Positions 26,708 through 39,700 of a DNA stretch of 64,000 nucleotides are shown one piece after another; the first letter of the stretch is position 1, and each line of letters starts with the position of its first letter. The stretch comes from Zygnema circumcarinatum (taxonomy: Eukaryota; Streptophyta; Zygnematophyceae; Zygnematales; Zygnemataceae), in the NCBI GenBank assembly GCA_037447605.1, contig CM074805.1, positions 4,514,553 through 4,578,552 of the forward strand, read 5' to 3'. A program made the position numbers and the translations under genes. The notes under the pieces are model-generated. The model did no database searches. It saw only the letters and a program-made list of their open reading frames with translations, and was not told where the DNA came from.

Positions 26708-27609
26708 TGCGTAGAGGGCGTAGGACGAAGCAAATTCACCTTCCACCCTTTCTCCCTCTTCACTCTCCATGGAAGCTTCTCTCCTTGTGCCCTCAGCACT
26801 CTCATTCATTTTTCACTCACGTGCATACACAACACACGAGAGGCGGAATAGAAAAACGTAGGAGAAAGCTCCCAGCCTAAAACTCCTTTATGATGACAAG
26901 CTTTCCAACTCAAGCCCCCATAAGCCTAGTCAAGCTTTCACCACATGATCCACTTCACCTTAGCATTGAGGCTGACTCTCCGCATGCGAGACTCCTCAAG
27001 GTCCCTCATTGCCGAAGCCATGCCTTCAAACTGCCATAGCCTTGCAATGCATATCAAGAATGTTTCTAAATTACACACCCACTCTCACTATATAGTATGG
27101 GGCTGTGACGTGACATTGTCACGTAACACGCGCCGGGACCATGCATGCAACAACCTTATTCAAACAACCTAAATAAACTGCGCCGTGTCTTGCTATGCAT
27201 ATTACACCCAGCGGCAAGCATTAACACCACCGCTCTAACCCGGATGGCCCATGTACTCTACGCCCATTTGAACTTCGCCCGTCACCCACAAGGACTATCT
27301 TCCGTACGCAAAGTACGCTCCGCCGACTCCACCGACTTCGCCACCTTTTGCCGCCGCATCAGTCCACGATTCCGTACGCCAGGACCGATTCCTCGGCGCG
27401 GTACCAAATGTCGGACTCTCGGCCGTACTGTCCGTACCGACCGTACGGTCCGTACGGTCCACACTATCCGTACGGTTGCGCGGTCGGTCTCGCCGCCGCG
27501 CGCACGCTGAAGTAAGTCCGTCCCCATACATGTCACACCTAGAAGCACACCCCTAGGAACTAAGCGCCAACACAAACATGCTAATCTGAACTAACTATGT
27601 ACACTAATA
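26708..27609 (-). repeat. LTR 2 (central LTR of the array)
   Basis: About 902 bp. It acts as 3' LTR of the right-hand internal region and 5' LTR of the left-hand one: the purine tract lies just right of it (27610-27624) and the primer-binding site just left (26694-26705). Its terminal dinucleotide has drifted (actaata instead of actaaca). Confidence 0.88.
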
Positions 27610-30600
27610 TTCCCCCTCTTTGGCACTTTAGTTCCTGAGAGGCCCCAGCCCAATGAGATCCGAATTAATCTCAAGGTCTCTCCACCCACTTACATTTTGC
27701 GCCTTAAGTCCCGACATATCGGTACACTTGCCTGCTCCACGGTTCCAATGAACTTGATCTTGCAATGAGTCCCTCTCACCTCTGTCTCAGCGTAATGGTA
27801 TTGGATCAGAATGCTTGTAAAACGTGGAACACGGATTCTCCATGAGCAATAGTTGATTGTCTGCAGTGGTAAGGGGAGTTGGTAAGCTCACACTCCCCAA
27901 AGAAGTTCCTTGACACACTCCACTGGTGCATGGCAAATTTGCCATATCTTTACCTTGATGCTGGAGAGCCAGCGAAGGCCTGGGTGGGCCATGTGATGGC
28001 CCCACACGCATTCAAAACATTAATCAGATGTGGGCGGGATGAATCCAAATCCCCTCGGTCGACGTCTGTATAGCCATAGACTTCATTTTGCGAGTCCCCT
28101 CTGGCACGGTGCAATCAGTTCCCTTGAGAAACCGAAATATAAACGGCTCCTTCCCAATGCTCCTGCTTGGGGTTCTCCATGAATGCAACTGGGTGCTCCG
28201 CGTACACCATGGAGTCGGGGCACCAGTGCGTCATCAAATACATGAGGCTCCCAATCGCAGATCGATATGGCACTCCTGCCATTGCCTTTGCCTCCTCCTC
28301 TGTAGACGGGGACATCTCCTTCGTGAAGCGAACTCGACCTCCATGGGACTTGTCGCGTAGCTTGCAAACCCAGCATGTTGAACCAGCCAGCCATCTACTG
28401 CATACTTCCTTTGACAAAGGAATAGCGAACCATCAGCCCCTCTTACATTTGGATCCCAAGAATCTTGGAGCTTCTCAAGATCGATCATGGAAATTCTCAC
28501 TAGAGCTCCTTCTTCTGCAATCTTTGAAGAGACTTGCTTGATCATGGTCGAGGTCATCCACATAGACCCCAACAAACAACTTATCATCATCTTAAGCGAA
28601 TTACGCTGGAAGTGTCGGTCTCAAAGCGATCAAACCCGCCCAGCCTGTAAAGAGTTCATCGATCTTCTCATACCACCGCAGTTTTGCCCCGGCCATACAA
28701 ACTCTTAGCGATGCGCACCGCAGGTTCTCCTTTCCCGCTACCGCGCCCTCTCAGAACGCTCCGCGTATATCTCTTCATCAAGATCTCCATACAAAAGCTG
28801 ATCTTGATGTCAAGCTGAGTGGACATGCATCCCCTCTCACGGTACAGTAGAAATGAGGGGCGGAGGGGAGTTGAACTTCACAGCGGGGGCAAAGGTCTAC
28901 GTGTAGTCAATCCCCTCCTTCTGACTGTAGCCCTTGGCCACAAGTCGCGCCTTGTACCTATCGATGCTGCCGTCCGCCTTCCTCTTAACCTTGAAGACCC
29001 ATTTGCAGCCGATGGCACGCCTCCCAGGTGGGAGCTTCTCCAAGCGCCAAGTCTGATTCTCAATCAGACTGTTCCACTCACTATCAATGGCCTCCTGCCA
29101 CTTGATCTGATCTGGCCCCACAACAGCTTCCCCGTAAGTCTGAGGCTCAACANNNTNNGNCANNNNACANNGGGCAATCNTGTCNNTGTCACCTGAGAAT
29201 GATNCAGAATGATCCTGGGCATTCTTTCGTGCTTTCTTCCGCATGCGCTTCGTAGGCACAGCCGGACTGAAACGATTTGGAGGCCGCCTGGTCCTCCCAC
29301 TTGTCTTCTCCATCACGGAGAGATGCTCTTGAGGCTGCTCTACAACTCGCATTGGAGCTGGTGCATCCTCCTTTGGCTCAACAGCCATCTCCTCCAGCAA
29401 CTCTTCATTCGCCGCTGCACGTGGTTCTGAAGCCACCAACTTATGCGGCATGCTGGCTGCCTCCTCTCGTGAACTGGAGGTCTCCTCCTGAGACTTCGTA
29501 GCTGATGCCTCCTTCGATGGTCCCACGGACTCCTGCATGTCTCCCCAATGTGGAGAACCCAAGGGAGTAAAGGTCACCGGTTTTGTCTCATCATCACTCT
29601 CTGACTCTACAGGCCGTCGTGAATGAATGGGCGTGGCACTCTCCTCCGTCTGAGCTTGAGTGGCCACTGGCACCTTCTCCTGCTCAGGGTGACTCACAAT
29701 CACTTCACCTTCATAGGTGAATCGAGTGGAACCGCGACTCGCTCCCGTACGCCTCCATGAGTGGGTAAAGGGGACGTGTGCAGCATCCTCATCCACCCTC
29801 ACGTCCCTGCTGATCTCTACCTTCTTGGTCTCAAGGCTATACACCCTGTAAGCCCTGCAATCACTGGCGTATCCAAGAAAGAAGCCCTCCTTGCCCCTTG
29901 GGAAAAACTTCCCTCCACCTTGGCGACCTTGATTGCTCGCATACCAACACTGATCAAATGCTTTCCAAGTGTCCCGGTGGGCCGTCCCCTCCACACCTCA
30001 TCCCGGGCACTTTCGATCCTCGGGCCGATGGCAGACACATTCTCACATGAGGTCATCCTTCTCCCCAAAATATCCCGCAGGAAATGGTGAGTCATGCAAC
30101 ATCGTCCTTGCCATGTCTCCAAGAGTCTTGTTCACTCTCTCTGCAGCTCCATTACTCTGCGGTGAGTATGCAGCAGAGAACTCCTGCTTGATTCCCAAGC
30201 CTCTCAAATACTCACTGAACACCTTGTTCTTGAATTCTCCTCCATTGTCTGAACGGAGGTTCTTGAGTAGATGGCCGCTCTCCCGCTCTGCACGCATCTT
30301 CCAAACTCTGAAAATTTGGATAGCGTCGGACCGTATCCAGAGCACCACCCAAATCTTTAGGTAATTAGTCATCAAGAGAAGTGATGAAATATCGACTTCC
30401 TTCAAGCCATTTGGTGATGGGGCCACCTGAAGTGCAGTATTGCTGGCATACTTGGCTCCTTGGTAGCGCCCTCTCCATCTCCTCTTAGCGAATGGCCCAC
30501 GATGGATCTTCCCTTTAATGCGGTCTTATGCAAATCCTCGTGGATCGACCGCACCCTCAGTCAAACCTTGGACCAGCCCCTTCGAGCTAACTCCCGCATG

Positions 30601-31952
30601 GCTCGAAAACTCACATGCCCCGAAGCCTCTATGCCATACGCACCTCATCTTGGGTCATAAGCCAAAGCTGACTCTCCTTCTTCTTGAGGCTTACTCCAGC
30701 GTAAGGCGGTCTGAGGCCCTATGATTGCCTGAAATAAGACATTCAGTTTCTTATGTCTAGCCGCATAATTACCTTATCAAAAGTGGTGAGTAACCTGTTG
30801 CTACCTTGTCCCACAGAGACACAAAGTTGTCTTTGCAGCGAGGGTATAAACCTTTAGATTACCAATCGCCGGTAAACGCCCTTCACTCTCTCCTCCCAAG
30901 ACGATCCTCCGTCACTCATTTGGTCGCCTTATTCCTCACCGGTCGGTAATTTGGCAGGCTGAGCGAGGGCTGGGCGATCTCATCTCGTAGAACAGCCCGG
31001 TCTGCACACATGTGCGTCGACGCCCTGAATCAATGACCCCGCGACTGCCGGGTCCTTCAGCACATTCTCCGCCGCTCAGCGTCTTAACAATGAGTATCAA
31101 AGTTTGTATGTTAGCAGCGCCAATCAATGCTCTTGTGACCCTTCTTCTTGCGCAAAGCCAGCTGTGAATTTCCTTCTTGCTTTCGACTTATCTTGGCGTC
31201 CCTCCACCGCTTGGGCCGCGCTATAGCAGGAGCGACGCTCGTTGGAGTAGTGACACGGCTTCCCACAAATTGAAGCATGTCCCTACTGGGGCGATCTCCG
31301 CCACCTCCTCTTTGCTTACTTGCTCCCAAAAACCCCTTCCTCGTAACTTACGCTCTCTCACTTTCGCATCGTCATGGCGTCCTCTTCAGCGAATCAAACA
31401 ACCGCTTTGCTCAAAGGTCGAAAGAAAGTGGTAAACTGAACCGAAGAGCATTTAAGTAATGCCGTCCATGTTGGGCAAACCAACCAAGAAGCTGGTGATC
31501 TTATGATGCGACTCAGACCACTTGCCCATCACAGCGCATAGAGGCATCCGCCCCATGTAGTGGTCGACCACCATCGAAGCTTCGTCTTAAATCTTCAGGA
31601 GCTCGATACGGGTGCACCAACTGTATTTGTCGCCGCGTCGTACATGTCCTCAAACACTTCCACATCTCGTAGACGGCCGAGGTCGTGAGCATGCGTGAAG
31701 GCTGCCCTTCAAACTCATTGCACTGAGCGATGGCCTTGTTGTCACGGCCTAATTTGCAGCTCCTCCACCTGATGTAGCCGGCGGCGCCTTCTCACCTTCC
31801 CGCCACATGACCAAGCAAAGTCCTTCCTTCAAGTAGGAGTCACCGCCATTTCCATCCTTTTGTAGTCTGCCCCATCAAAATGCAGGACATTAAACTTCAC
31901 ACTAGCCCTCGTTTTCCTTTCTTCTTCTTTCACCATGAGCTTCGATACCACT
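27610..31952 (-). pseudogene. Copia gag-pol remnant, right copy
   Basis: Minus-strand order: a gag start near 31830-31935 (LHFDGADY block); integrase core at 30043-30426 (LRSDNGGEF and SPQSNGAAERVNKTL); integrase C-terminus through the start of reverse transcriptase in one long frame at 28897-29994 (WQEAIDSEWNSLIENQTW, GCKWVFKVK); then broken reverse transcriptase and RNase H pieces down to about 27790. Frames are interrupted by many small indels and by scattered ambiguous bases at 29153-29204. It cannot code for a complete polyprotein. Confidence 0.88.
31939..31950 (-). other. Copia primer-binding site, right copy
   Basis: The minus strand reads TGGTATCGAAGC two bases after the LTR. It resembles the plant initiator tRNA-Met site TGGTATCAGAGC with a swapped pair. 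The same site of the left copy is at 26694-26705. Confidence 0.7.
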
Positions 31953-32873
31953 TGCGTAGAGGGCGTAGGACGAAGCAAATTCACCTTCCACCCTTTCTCC
32001 CTCTTCACTCTCCATGGAAGCTTCTCTCCTTGTGCCCTCAGCACTCTCAATTCATTTTTCACTGAAGTGCATACACAACACACAAGAGGCGGAATAGAAA
32101 AACGAAGGAGAAAGCTCCCAGCCTAAAACTCCTTTATGATGACAAGCTTTTGGCTCAAAAATTTTACCAGCCTAGTCAAGCTTTCACCACATGATCACTT
32201 CCTTCACGTGAGGCGGCTCTCTCCCGCATGCGGGAAACGGGGTGCATACTGTTGCCAAGGCAGCCTTCCAGCTGCCGCCTTACTTGATGCATATCAAGAA
32301 GGTTTCTAACTTACACGCACTCTCAGCATATAGTATGGGGGCGTGGCGTGAGCCATCGCATCACGCGTCACACGCCTTGCGAGACACATCACGTCGCGAC
32401 GACGCTTATTCAAGCAACCTAAATAAACTACTTAGGTAATGTAGCATGCATAGTACACCCGGCGGCAAACAGCGATACCACCAACACCACGAAACTCTAA
32501 CCGGATGGCCTGCTTGCTCTACCGTAGAAGTACGGAACTTCCGTCGCCCCCACAAGGGGCCCATCTCTTACTTATGGCGCAGCTCCAGCGGAACTCACAT
32601 GGAAACTTGCCGCGCACGCCGCCGCATCAGTCCACGATTCCGGCGCGCCGGGACCCGATTCCTGCGACTAGCGGTACCAAATGTCGGACTCTCGGCCGTA
32701 CCGTCCGTACCGTCCGTACGGTCCATACTATCCGTACGGTTGCGCGGTCGGTCTCGCCGCCGCACGCACGCTGAAGTTAGTCCGTCCCCATACATGTCAC
32801 ACCTAGAAGCACACCCCTAGGAACTAAGCGCCAACACAAACATGCTAATCTGAACTAACTATGTACACTAACA
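31953..32873 (-). repeat. LTR 3 (5' LTR of the array)
   Basis: About 921 bp. It ends on the plus strand in actaaca next to the flanking GATTT. It shares with the other two LTRs the blocks caaattcaccttccaccct, gaaagctcccagcctaaaac and the cgtaccgtccgtacggtcc region near 32695-32750. Confidence 0.88.
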
Positions 32874-32878
32874 GATTT

Positions 32879-34368
32879 TAATCCGTGACCAATCTACTGG
32901 GATCGCCATTGCGTCACGACGGCAGGATGGCGGATCCCAATCTTATCGGCCTTAAATGCGTGAAGGCCTGGGCTTGGGTGTCCGTACACATCCTCGCAAA
33001 ATTCCAGCCAATGGAGCACATCCACCTGACAAACAATCTCTGGTCAAGATTGGTCCTTGAAACATATTTTCGGACCGCCTCAAAAGCGCCGCGACGGAGA
33101 ATTTTTAATTATAAAATCTGCCCGACTGTGTGTCGATCCAAAAAGGGGGTGGATTTATCCGTTCCCTTTAAAAAACTAGTACTGTAACAAGCCTTGAGCT
33201 CCAAGCCCAAAACCTGCTAGAGACTAAGTCACATGAATGTATAATGCTGGTTTCCAGAGTGTATGCAAGTGCCGCATCTCTGATACAATTGCATACGCTC
33301 CACGCCCCTTTATACGCTCCCCCCGTCGAACCCTCTACCAGCGTGAGGGACCGGGAGCAGGGCTAGCCAATAGCAAAATGCCATGTGGCCAACATTGGAA
33401 AAAAGTCAACGACCTTTCATTGCCGCTAGCTGAGTCCAATATACGTACACGACGAACCACGCCGCACGAGATTGGATCGCGCGCCCTTGACGAACGCGAC
33501 ACGTCGCGTTGAAAAGTCGCCGACAGTCCGTACCATCCGTACCATCCGTACAGATGCGTACGGATCCGTATGCCTGAGCGGTACGGTTGTACGGAGGCCT
33601 TGTACGGCCGAACCGCACAATTAATCTCCAGAATGCCGGCGGCATTATGGTAACGGTCTCCATGACGCGCAGGGCATCATGGTGTCTGTAGCGTTCAGTT
33701 CGCTACAAGTACGGTCTGGGGGTCGTCAGCGGAAGCACTTGCACTGCAGCCAATCAGGAGCACCGACTACCCGAACGAAAAGACAGTACGGTTAATTTGT
33801 CGCTTAGCATAATACCAAGCCGACTCCCTTGTCGTGTAGGACAGTTTCACAGGCCCCCATAAGTACGGCCGGCGCCGGCAGCCAGCAACGGCAAGTTCTG
33901 CCGGTCACGGCCGATACGTCAGCATTGTGGCGGTATCACCATCCTCGAGGAACCGCCGTCGATATTATTTGGCCGCGCTGGAAGCGCATTTTTGCTATCG
34001 AAACACACCCCAAATCGAATGGCAGCCAATCACGGTGAGCAGAAACATGCACTATTGACGTGGCAAATAATGGTACGCGTGCCCTGCTGGCAGAAGACGC
34101 CGCACTTTTTTGTCGTACTAACCCGGCGCCAACGACGGCCGTCGACTCGTACGGTTCCCCAGATGCGGATTTTACCGTACCAGTTACCGTACTGAAGAGA
34201 AACGTCCGTCGGTCTAAAATGAGAAAACATACCGTGCTCCAAACTTCTTTTTTGAATTTTCCCTGTTAAAGAATACTCCATCTAGAATGTCTCTAGCATT
34301 ATTGCGGACGAGCAAACGTCCCGTTGACATGCTTAACCTTTCAGATACCAGTAAGTGATACTGCATGT
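32879..34368. other. Region between the copia array and the second hAT element
   Basis: No gene supported. Positions 33510-33610 hold clustered ccgtaccatccgtac and gtacggatccgtacgg words. The short open frames show no family signature. Confidence 0.45.
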
Positions 34369-34582
34369 GTGACCATTAGGGATGGATTAGTTACGACTAT
34401 ATAATATATATTATATTATACAACTGTGACGACTAGATAACGGCTGATATATATTAATTTACAACGCCTTTACAACATGTACGGTCGGACGGTCGTACGG
34501 TCGAACGACTGTACGGTATTATGCGGTACGGATGCACGAGCAGACAGAGTGAACCAGACGGACGCATTTCGCAACGCCAACG

Positions 34583-35760
34583 TGTAGCGTAGTGGAGCTG
34601 CGCTCAACGGATCCGCGTCAGTTCAGTTGTACTTGATGTATGCCTCTTCAGTGTCACGGATCAGCAGAATCCAGGAGCTGCCAACGGAGGATGCGAGAAG
34701 GCAGTGCCATGTGTTGGCGGCCCACGGAACAGCACATCATCNNNNNNNNNNNNNNNNNNNNNNNNNNNNNNNNNNNNNNNNNNNNNNNNNNNNNNNNNNN
34801 NNNNNNNNNNNNNNNNNNNNNNNNNNNNNNNNNNNNNNNNNNNNNNNNNNNNNNNNNNNNNNNNNNNNNNNNNNNNNNNNNNNNNNNNNNNNNNNNNNNN
34901 NNNNNNNNNNNNNNNNNNNNNNNNNNNNNNNNNNNNNNNNNNNNNNNNNNNNNNNNNNNNNNNNNNNNNNNNNNNNNNNNNNNNNNNNNNNNNNNNNNNN
35001 NNNNNNNNNNNNNNNNNNNNNNNNNNNNNNNNNNNNNNNNNNNNNNNNNNNNNNNNNNNNNNNNNNNNNNNNNNNNNNNNNNNNNNNNNNNNNNNNNNNN
35101 NNNNNNNNNNNNNNNNNNNNNNNNNNNNNNNNNNNNNNNNNNNNNNNNNNNNNNNNNNNNNNNNNNNNNNNNNNNNNNNNNNNNNNNNNNNNNNNNNNNN
35201 NNNNNNNNNNNNNNNNNNNNNNNNNNNNNNNNNNNNNNNNNNNNNNNNNNNNNNNNNNNNNNNNNNNNNNNNNNNNNNNNNNNNNNNNNNNNNNNNNNNN
35301 NNNNNNNNNNNNNNNNNNNNNNNNNNNNNNNNNNNNNNNNNNNNNNNNNNNNNNNNNNNNNNNNNNNNNNNNNNNNNNNNNNNNNNNNNNNNNNNNNNNN
35401 NNNNNNNNNNNNNNNNNNNNNNNNNNNNNNNNNNNNNNNNNNNNNNNNNNNNNNNNNNNNNNNNNNNNNNNNNNNNNNNNNNNNNNNNNNNNNNNNNNNN
35501 NNNNNNNNNNNNNNNNNNNNNNNNNNNNNNNNNNNNNNNNNNNNNNNNNNNNNNNNNNNNNNNNNNNNNNNNNNNNNNNNNNNNNNNNNNNNNNNNNNNN
35601 NNNNNNNNNNNNNATCCCCCGGTTCCTGGCTATATGCTGCAGGCAGACCCACAGCCCCAATCCAACCCTTCATTAGTTTCAGGACAGATGCACTAGTTGC
35701 CGTACATCACCTTCAGCTAGACCAGCAGTCTCCTCTTAACCCCACTTATCTTGTGCTACA
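34583..35760. mobile_element. Nested TIR element, TGTAGC...GCTACA ends, 4-bp TSD AACG
   Basis: Starts TGTAGCGTAGTGGAGC and ends CTTATCTTGTGCTACA, with AACG on both sides (34579-34582 and 35761-35764). Removing the element and one AACG restores exactly the sequence of the empty hAT copy at 20751-21133, which confirms the borders. The left 150 bases match the element at 45661-46255. An assembly gap (34742-35613) hides the middle. Confidence 0.85.
34742..35613. other. Assembly gap (872 N)
   Basis: Run of undetermined bases inside the nested TIR element. Open frames across it are artefacts. Confidence 0.99.
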
Positions 35761-36283
35761 AACGCCAAAACGACCTAATTTTGGTATGGTACGACCGTAC
35801 GACCGTACGAGTACGGTCGTACGGTCGTTAATTGTTCAAAACGAGTGGGTATAATATATGTAATAAAGTATTTTACTTTGTAATATATTACTACTTTTAA
35901 ACCCGTTGTAAAATATATAATTTATTCGGAATTTATAACGCGGGCCATCCCTAGTGACCATGCGACAGCCAGCTGCCGCCCGGTACGTCAGCTGGCTGGA
36001 ACACGGAATGCGTACGGTTTGTTGGATTATCGGCCATTTCGGATGGCCACACTCTGATTGGCGGCCTTAAGATTTGGGATGTGCTTGGAGTGGTTTGCAG
36101 TGCGCCTCCAGCGTGCCTTCTTTGGTCAACCATTTCGATACCCTATCGGTATAGTATCGCCGTATCGGGCTCCAAAGCCTGACAATAATATCGACCAATT
36201 ATCAGGCTCTTTTGTTACAAACCAGTTTCCTAACTAAAAGCCGAGTTTGTTAAATAAAATAAATAACTAAAAGTAGGAAAATG

Positions 36284-36414
36284 CTATTTACACACCCTTT
36301 TTGTCTAGATGTACACCTTTTTTCCGCCGGTCAGATTTTTTTTCCGAGTTCTATGGGTACAGTATCGGTTTTTTTTCAAGGTGTGTATCTAGAAAAAAAA
36401 GGTGTGTAAATAGT
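36284..36414. mobile_element. Small foldback element (131 bp) upstream of CYP38
   Basis: Starts CTATTTACACACC and ends GGTGTGTAAATAG, with imperfect inverted arms of about 40 bases including tctagatgtacacc and its mate. It can fold into one hairpin. It lies 370 bases before the CYP38 start codon. No clear target duplication is visible. Confidence 0.65.
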
Positions 36415-36783
36415 GATTCCAAGAAAAAAAGATACGTTATCGTCAGGATAAGGCCGCCTTTCCTGGAACTACGCTGAGGCGGCCACGTGGCCCTATATAA
36501 GTCGTTGTTGGTGGTCTGCCACGTCAGCCCTAAATTTGCAAGCACTCCCCCTTCCTGCAGTGCAGCTCCCCTCCCTACATTGGACGGCCTCCTGCAAATA
36601 ATTAGGCACTCCCTCCCGGGCTCTTGTAGGCCCTGCTAGCGCTTCAACAGGGGAAGATTAAAAGTTTTTTGCTGCAACATTAGGGCGTGTGGAAGGGTGG
36701 TAATCAAAGGGGCAGTAGAGGAGAGAGACGGAAGCGTTTGAAAGGAGGTTTGGAGGTTGCAGGGCTGCGAACAAGAAGTATCT

Positions 36784-39700
36784 ATGGCTTGTCAGAGCTA
36801 TTCAGTTTTGCAAGGAGGCGAGATATCCCGCCTGAAGGATGGCTTTTCAGAAGCTAAGCCATTTCATCAGAAAGCATTTTATGGCTCCCTGGTGCCCAGG
36901 AAGGCAAGCGGGAATGGAGAGAGCAGGCTGCAGGCGCCACTAAAATGTCAAGCAAGCATTTTGGTAGGATATTCCTCTAGCCTTATATTTGTTTGTATTG
37001 CGTTTCTACCAGCTGAAGAGCCGGATGTTTACCACATTGAGCTGAAACCTACACCTTCATTGTTGTTCAAGGCATCTGGCATGTCGGCAGCATTTCTGCA
37101 CTTTGCACGTTTCACAGTGAACGTTGCTGAACAAGTAAATTTGTAGGAATGCCTCTCAGGCTCGCTATATCCAGGTCAATAAGTCTTTGATTATTTTTGT
37201 CAAAACCACAATCCATTCAGCATTCCGTTAAAGGTGCTCTCACAAGCGTTCTAACGGCACATTGTTGAACTTGCAGAACGAGGAAAGTAAAAATAATGCC
37301 TACTCCGCCGTTAGTCATTTTCAGAAATGTGCTCTTGCTCTTGGAGCTGCAGCAAGCATCATGCTACCTCCGAGCGTAGATGCCATAGCAGGTGAATATG
37401 CCGCAACCAGCAACGCTAATAAAGCCGTTTCCGAGCTTTCAGTGCTGATCGCCGGACAGCCCGTGAAGGACCCTTACGCACTGCTCCGCTACTCTCTGCC
37501 CATCAGCAACAAGCCCATCAGAGACATCCAGTTCCCACTTGAACTTATCACGGAAGACCTCAGGCTACCTGGCTTGAAGGCGCTAGACCCTGTGGAGAAG
37601 GTGAGGTGTGGCAGCTGCATGTATGCATTTGCCTGACAGGGAATGCAAGAAAAGTGATGGGAGGAGGGGGAAATGTGGGGAAGTGGAGGGTGGGGAGAGG
37701 GAGAGAGGGGGAGGGAGGAAGGGAGGGGGCAATGCAGGCAGGGATGGGGAAGGGAGTGAAGGAAGTAGGGAATAACCGGCTTAGAATGGCGAAGGGCGGG
37801 TGGGAGAGTGGGAGGGGTGTGGATTGGAGTGTTTTAAGGACGGGAATGAGAGAGTAAGGGCCCTGGAACGTAAAGATACTGCCATGGAAGGATGAAACAC
37901 AGCTTTGGCTGTGCAGGCATTTCATATGGAGGTGGTACGATGTAAAGATATTGTGCACGTAAAGAAATTTGTTTTTGGTCAGTTTGAGGGGTCCATTGGG
38001 GTTGTTGTCAACTAAACTCTTTCGGATTATTCTCCTCCTTAATTTTCTTGTGTTTCCCTTTTTTTTTCTTTTTTCCTTCCTTTCTGGGCTTGTGCATTGA
38101 CTTGCGATTTAATACGTTCTCTTGCTCTGTGTGGCTTATGAGAGTCTTGCAGAATATTCGCCAGGCCACCAGGGTCCTCAACCAGAGCAGGGATGCCATT
38201 CTAGCAGATGTTGCGCCGGCAAAGAAGGAGAATGCGAAGGTGCTGTTGGGACAGTTGAGTGACAGTCTCCAGGAGTTTATGGAGATTATTCGCAACAAGA
38301 ACAGGCTTGCCATATTGCCCAAGCAGAAAGAGCTACTTGCGATTGTGGGCGAGTAAGTCTCTTGAAGTTGTCTTTGACGGAATACTGGAAAGCCTTAAAT
38401 GTATGCTTGGTTCCTTGCTGGAATATATACTGTCATCTTCATTCAAAGTGTGTGTCTCGATTGAACTAGCTAGAGAAGTCCGCTCTTGACAATTATAGTT
38501 GACACATGGAAAAGTAGGAAAAGTATTCTTTTTCTGGAGAAATGTTTGATTTGCTTGCGAAAGGAATATGCCAGTTTAACCCACTCACTCGTGCATTCCT
38601 TATGTGCAGCATCCAAGAGGATATGGTCGCCAGCTTCCCTTATCAGATCCCGGAGGAATTCGCCAACAAGCCATTGCTAACAGGCCGGGCAAGAGTAGAG
38701 ATGAAAATCAGGCTGGTTGACAACCCTAACTTGAAGAACGTAACTTTGGAAATGGTTATTGATGGCTATAATGCGCCCGTCACTTCCGGCAACTTCATTG
38801 ACCTTGTGGAGAGGCACTTTTATGACGGCATGGAAATTCAAAGAGGTCAGTTAGTGTCTGTAAGGCAATACTGCAACCAAAGAGCTTCCTGAATCAAAAT
38901 CTCTTTACTAGGATTTGAAGCCCAGCCCTGATTTGAATTGAGGGAAGGCAAATTTCATCCTCTAAAATGTGCAAAGCTGGCATGTGCTTGACATTTTTGC
39001 AGCCGATAATGGATGCAGCAGGCATGGGGTGAATATAGCAGAACTCGAGCACTAGAACTCAGCTCAGACATCTTTTTGTAAAGTTTGGAATGATTGAAGC
39101 CCGGCCAGCGTGGCAGATGAAGGTCATTCCCAACATTATCTTTGCAGACCGAAGTTCCAGTTACAAGTAGGTGACTACAGTCAAGATCAACATATTGAAC
39201 AGTTTTGTATGAAATTGCTGTGCAGCGGATGGCTTCGTAGTGCAGACTGGAGACCCAGATGGCCCTGCCGAGGGTTTTGTGGATCCCAATACGGGGGAAC
39301 TTAGGACTGTTCCTTTGGAGATTTTTGTAGAAGGGGACAAGGAGCCAATCTATCACGATAGTCTGGAGGTATTTCTTTCTGAACGAACCGATCTAATGGA
39401 CTTGATTGCGGTTTGCCTCTTCTTCCACGATTATTGGATTAAAGTGAATGTTTGGAATGGGGTATGGAGCTCCATGATTATTCAGATGATGTTGAAGTTT
39501 GGGTTTTAAATTGAAGGTGGGTTCAAAAGTCAATCGGTCGCCCTTTTCTTACAAAAGCTGAGAGGGTGCTCTTTAACAGGAGAGACAGCTGGATCTTGGA
39601 TCGAGTAAGATGAATTTGAACGTTAAGCCCTTCTCAAAAGAATGAAGAACAAGTGTAGAACCATAAGAAATTTACTCTTTTAAATATAAAGGTAGATAGA

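Larger units (their letters stand above)
21392..32873 (-). mobile_element. Ty1/copia retrotransposon array: LTR-internal-LTR-internal-LTR
   Basis: Three similar LTRs (31953-32873, 26708-27609, 21392-22297; about 0.9 kb each) alternate with two decayed copia internal regions, all read on the minus strand. LTRs begin TGTTAGTGTACATAG. A primer-binding site resembling initiator tRNA-Met follows the 5' LTRs and a purine tract AAAGAGGGGGAA precedes the 3' LTRs. The pentamer GATTT flanks the whole unit (21387-21391 and 32874-32878). A standard element has two LTRs; three LTRs inside one duplication point to unequal recombination between LTRs after a single insertion. Integrase, reverse transcriptase and RNase H remnants, in that order, identify copia rather than gypsy. 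All frames are broken. Confidence 0.9.
34377..35953. mobile_element. Second hAT-type copy with perfect 8-bp TSD, interrupted by a nested element
   Basis: Starts TAGGGATGG, ends CCATCCCTA, and is flanked by the identical octamer GTGACCAT (34369-34376 and 35954-35961). Its outer parts match the 383-bp element at 20751-21133 in inverse orientation, including the AT-rich ends and cgtacgaccgtacg clusters. Between them lies a foreign block at 34583-35760 with its own 4-bp duplication. Confidence 0.9.

Noticed and set aside
34627-35854. Several frames of 300-400 codons
   Set aside because: They consist of the N gap read as unknown residues.
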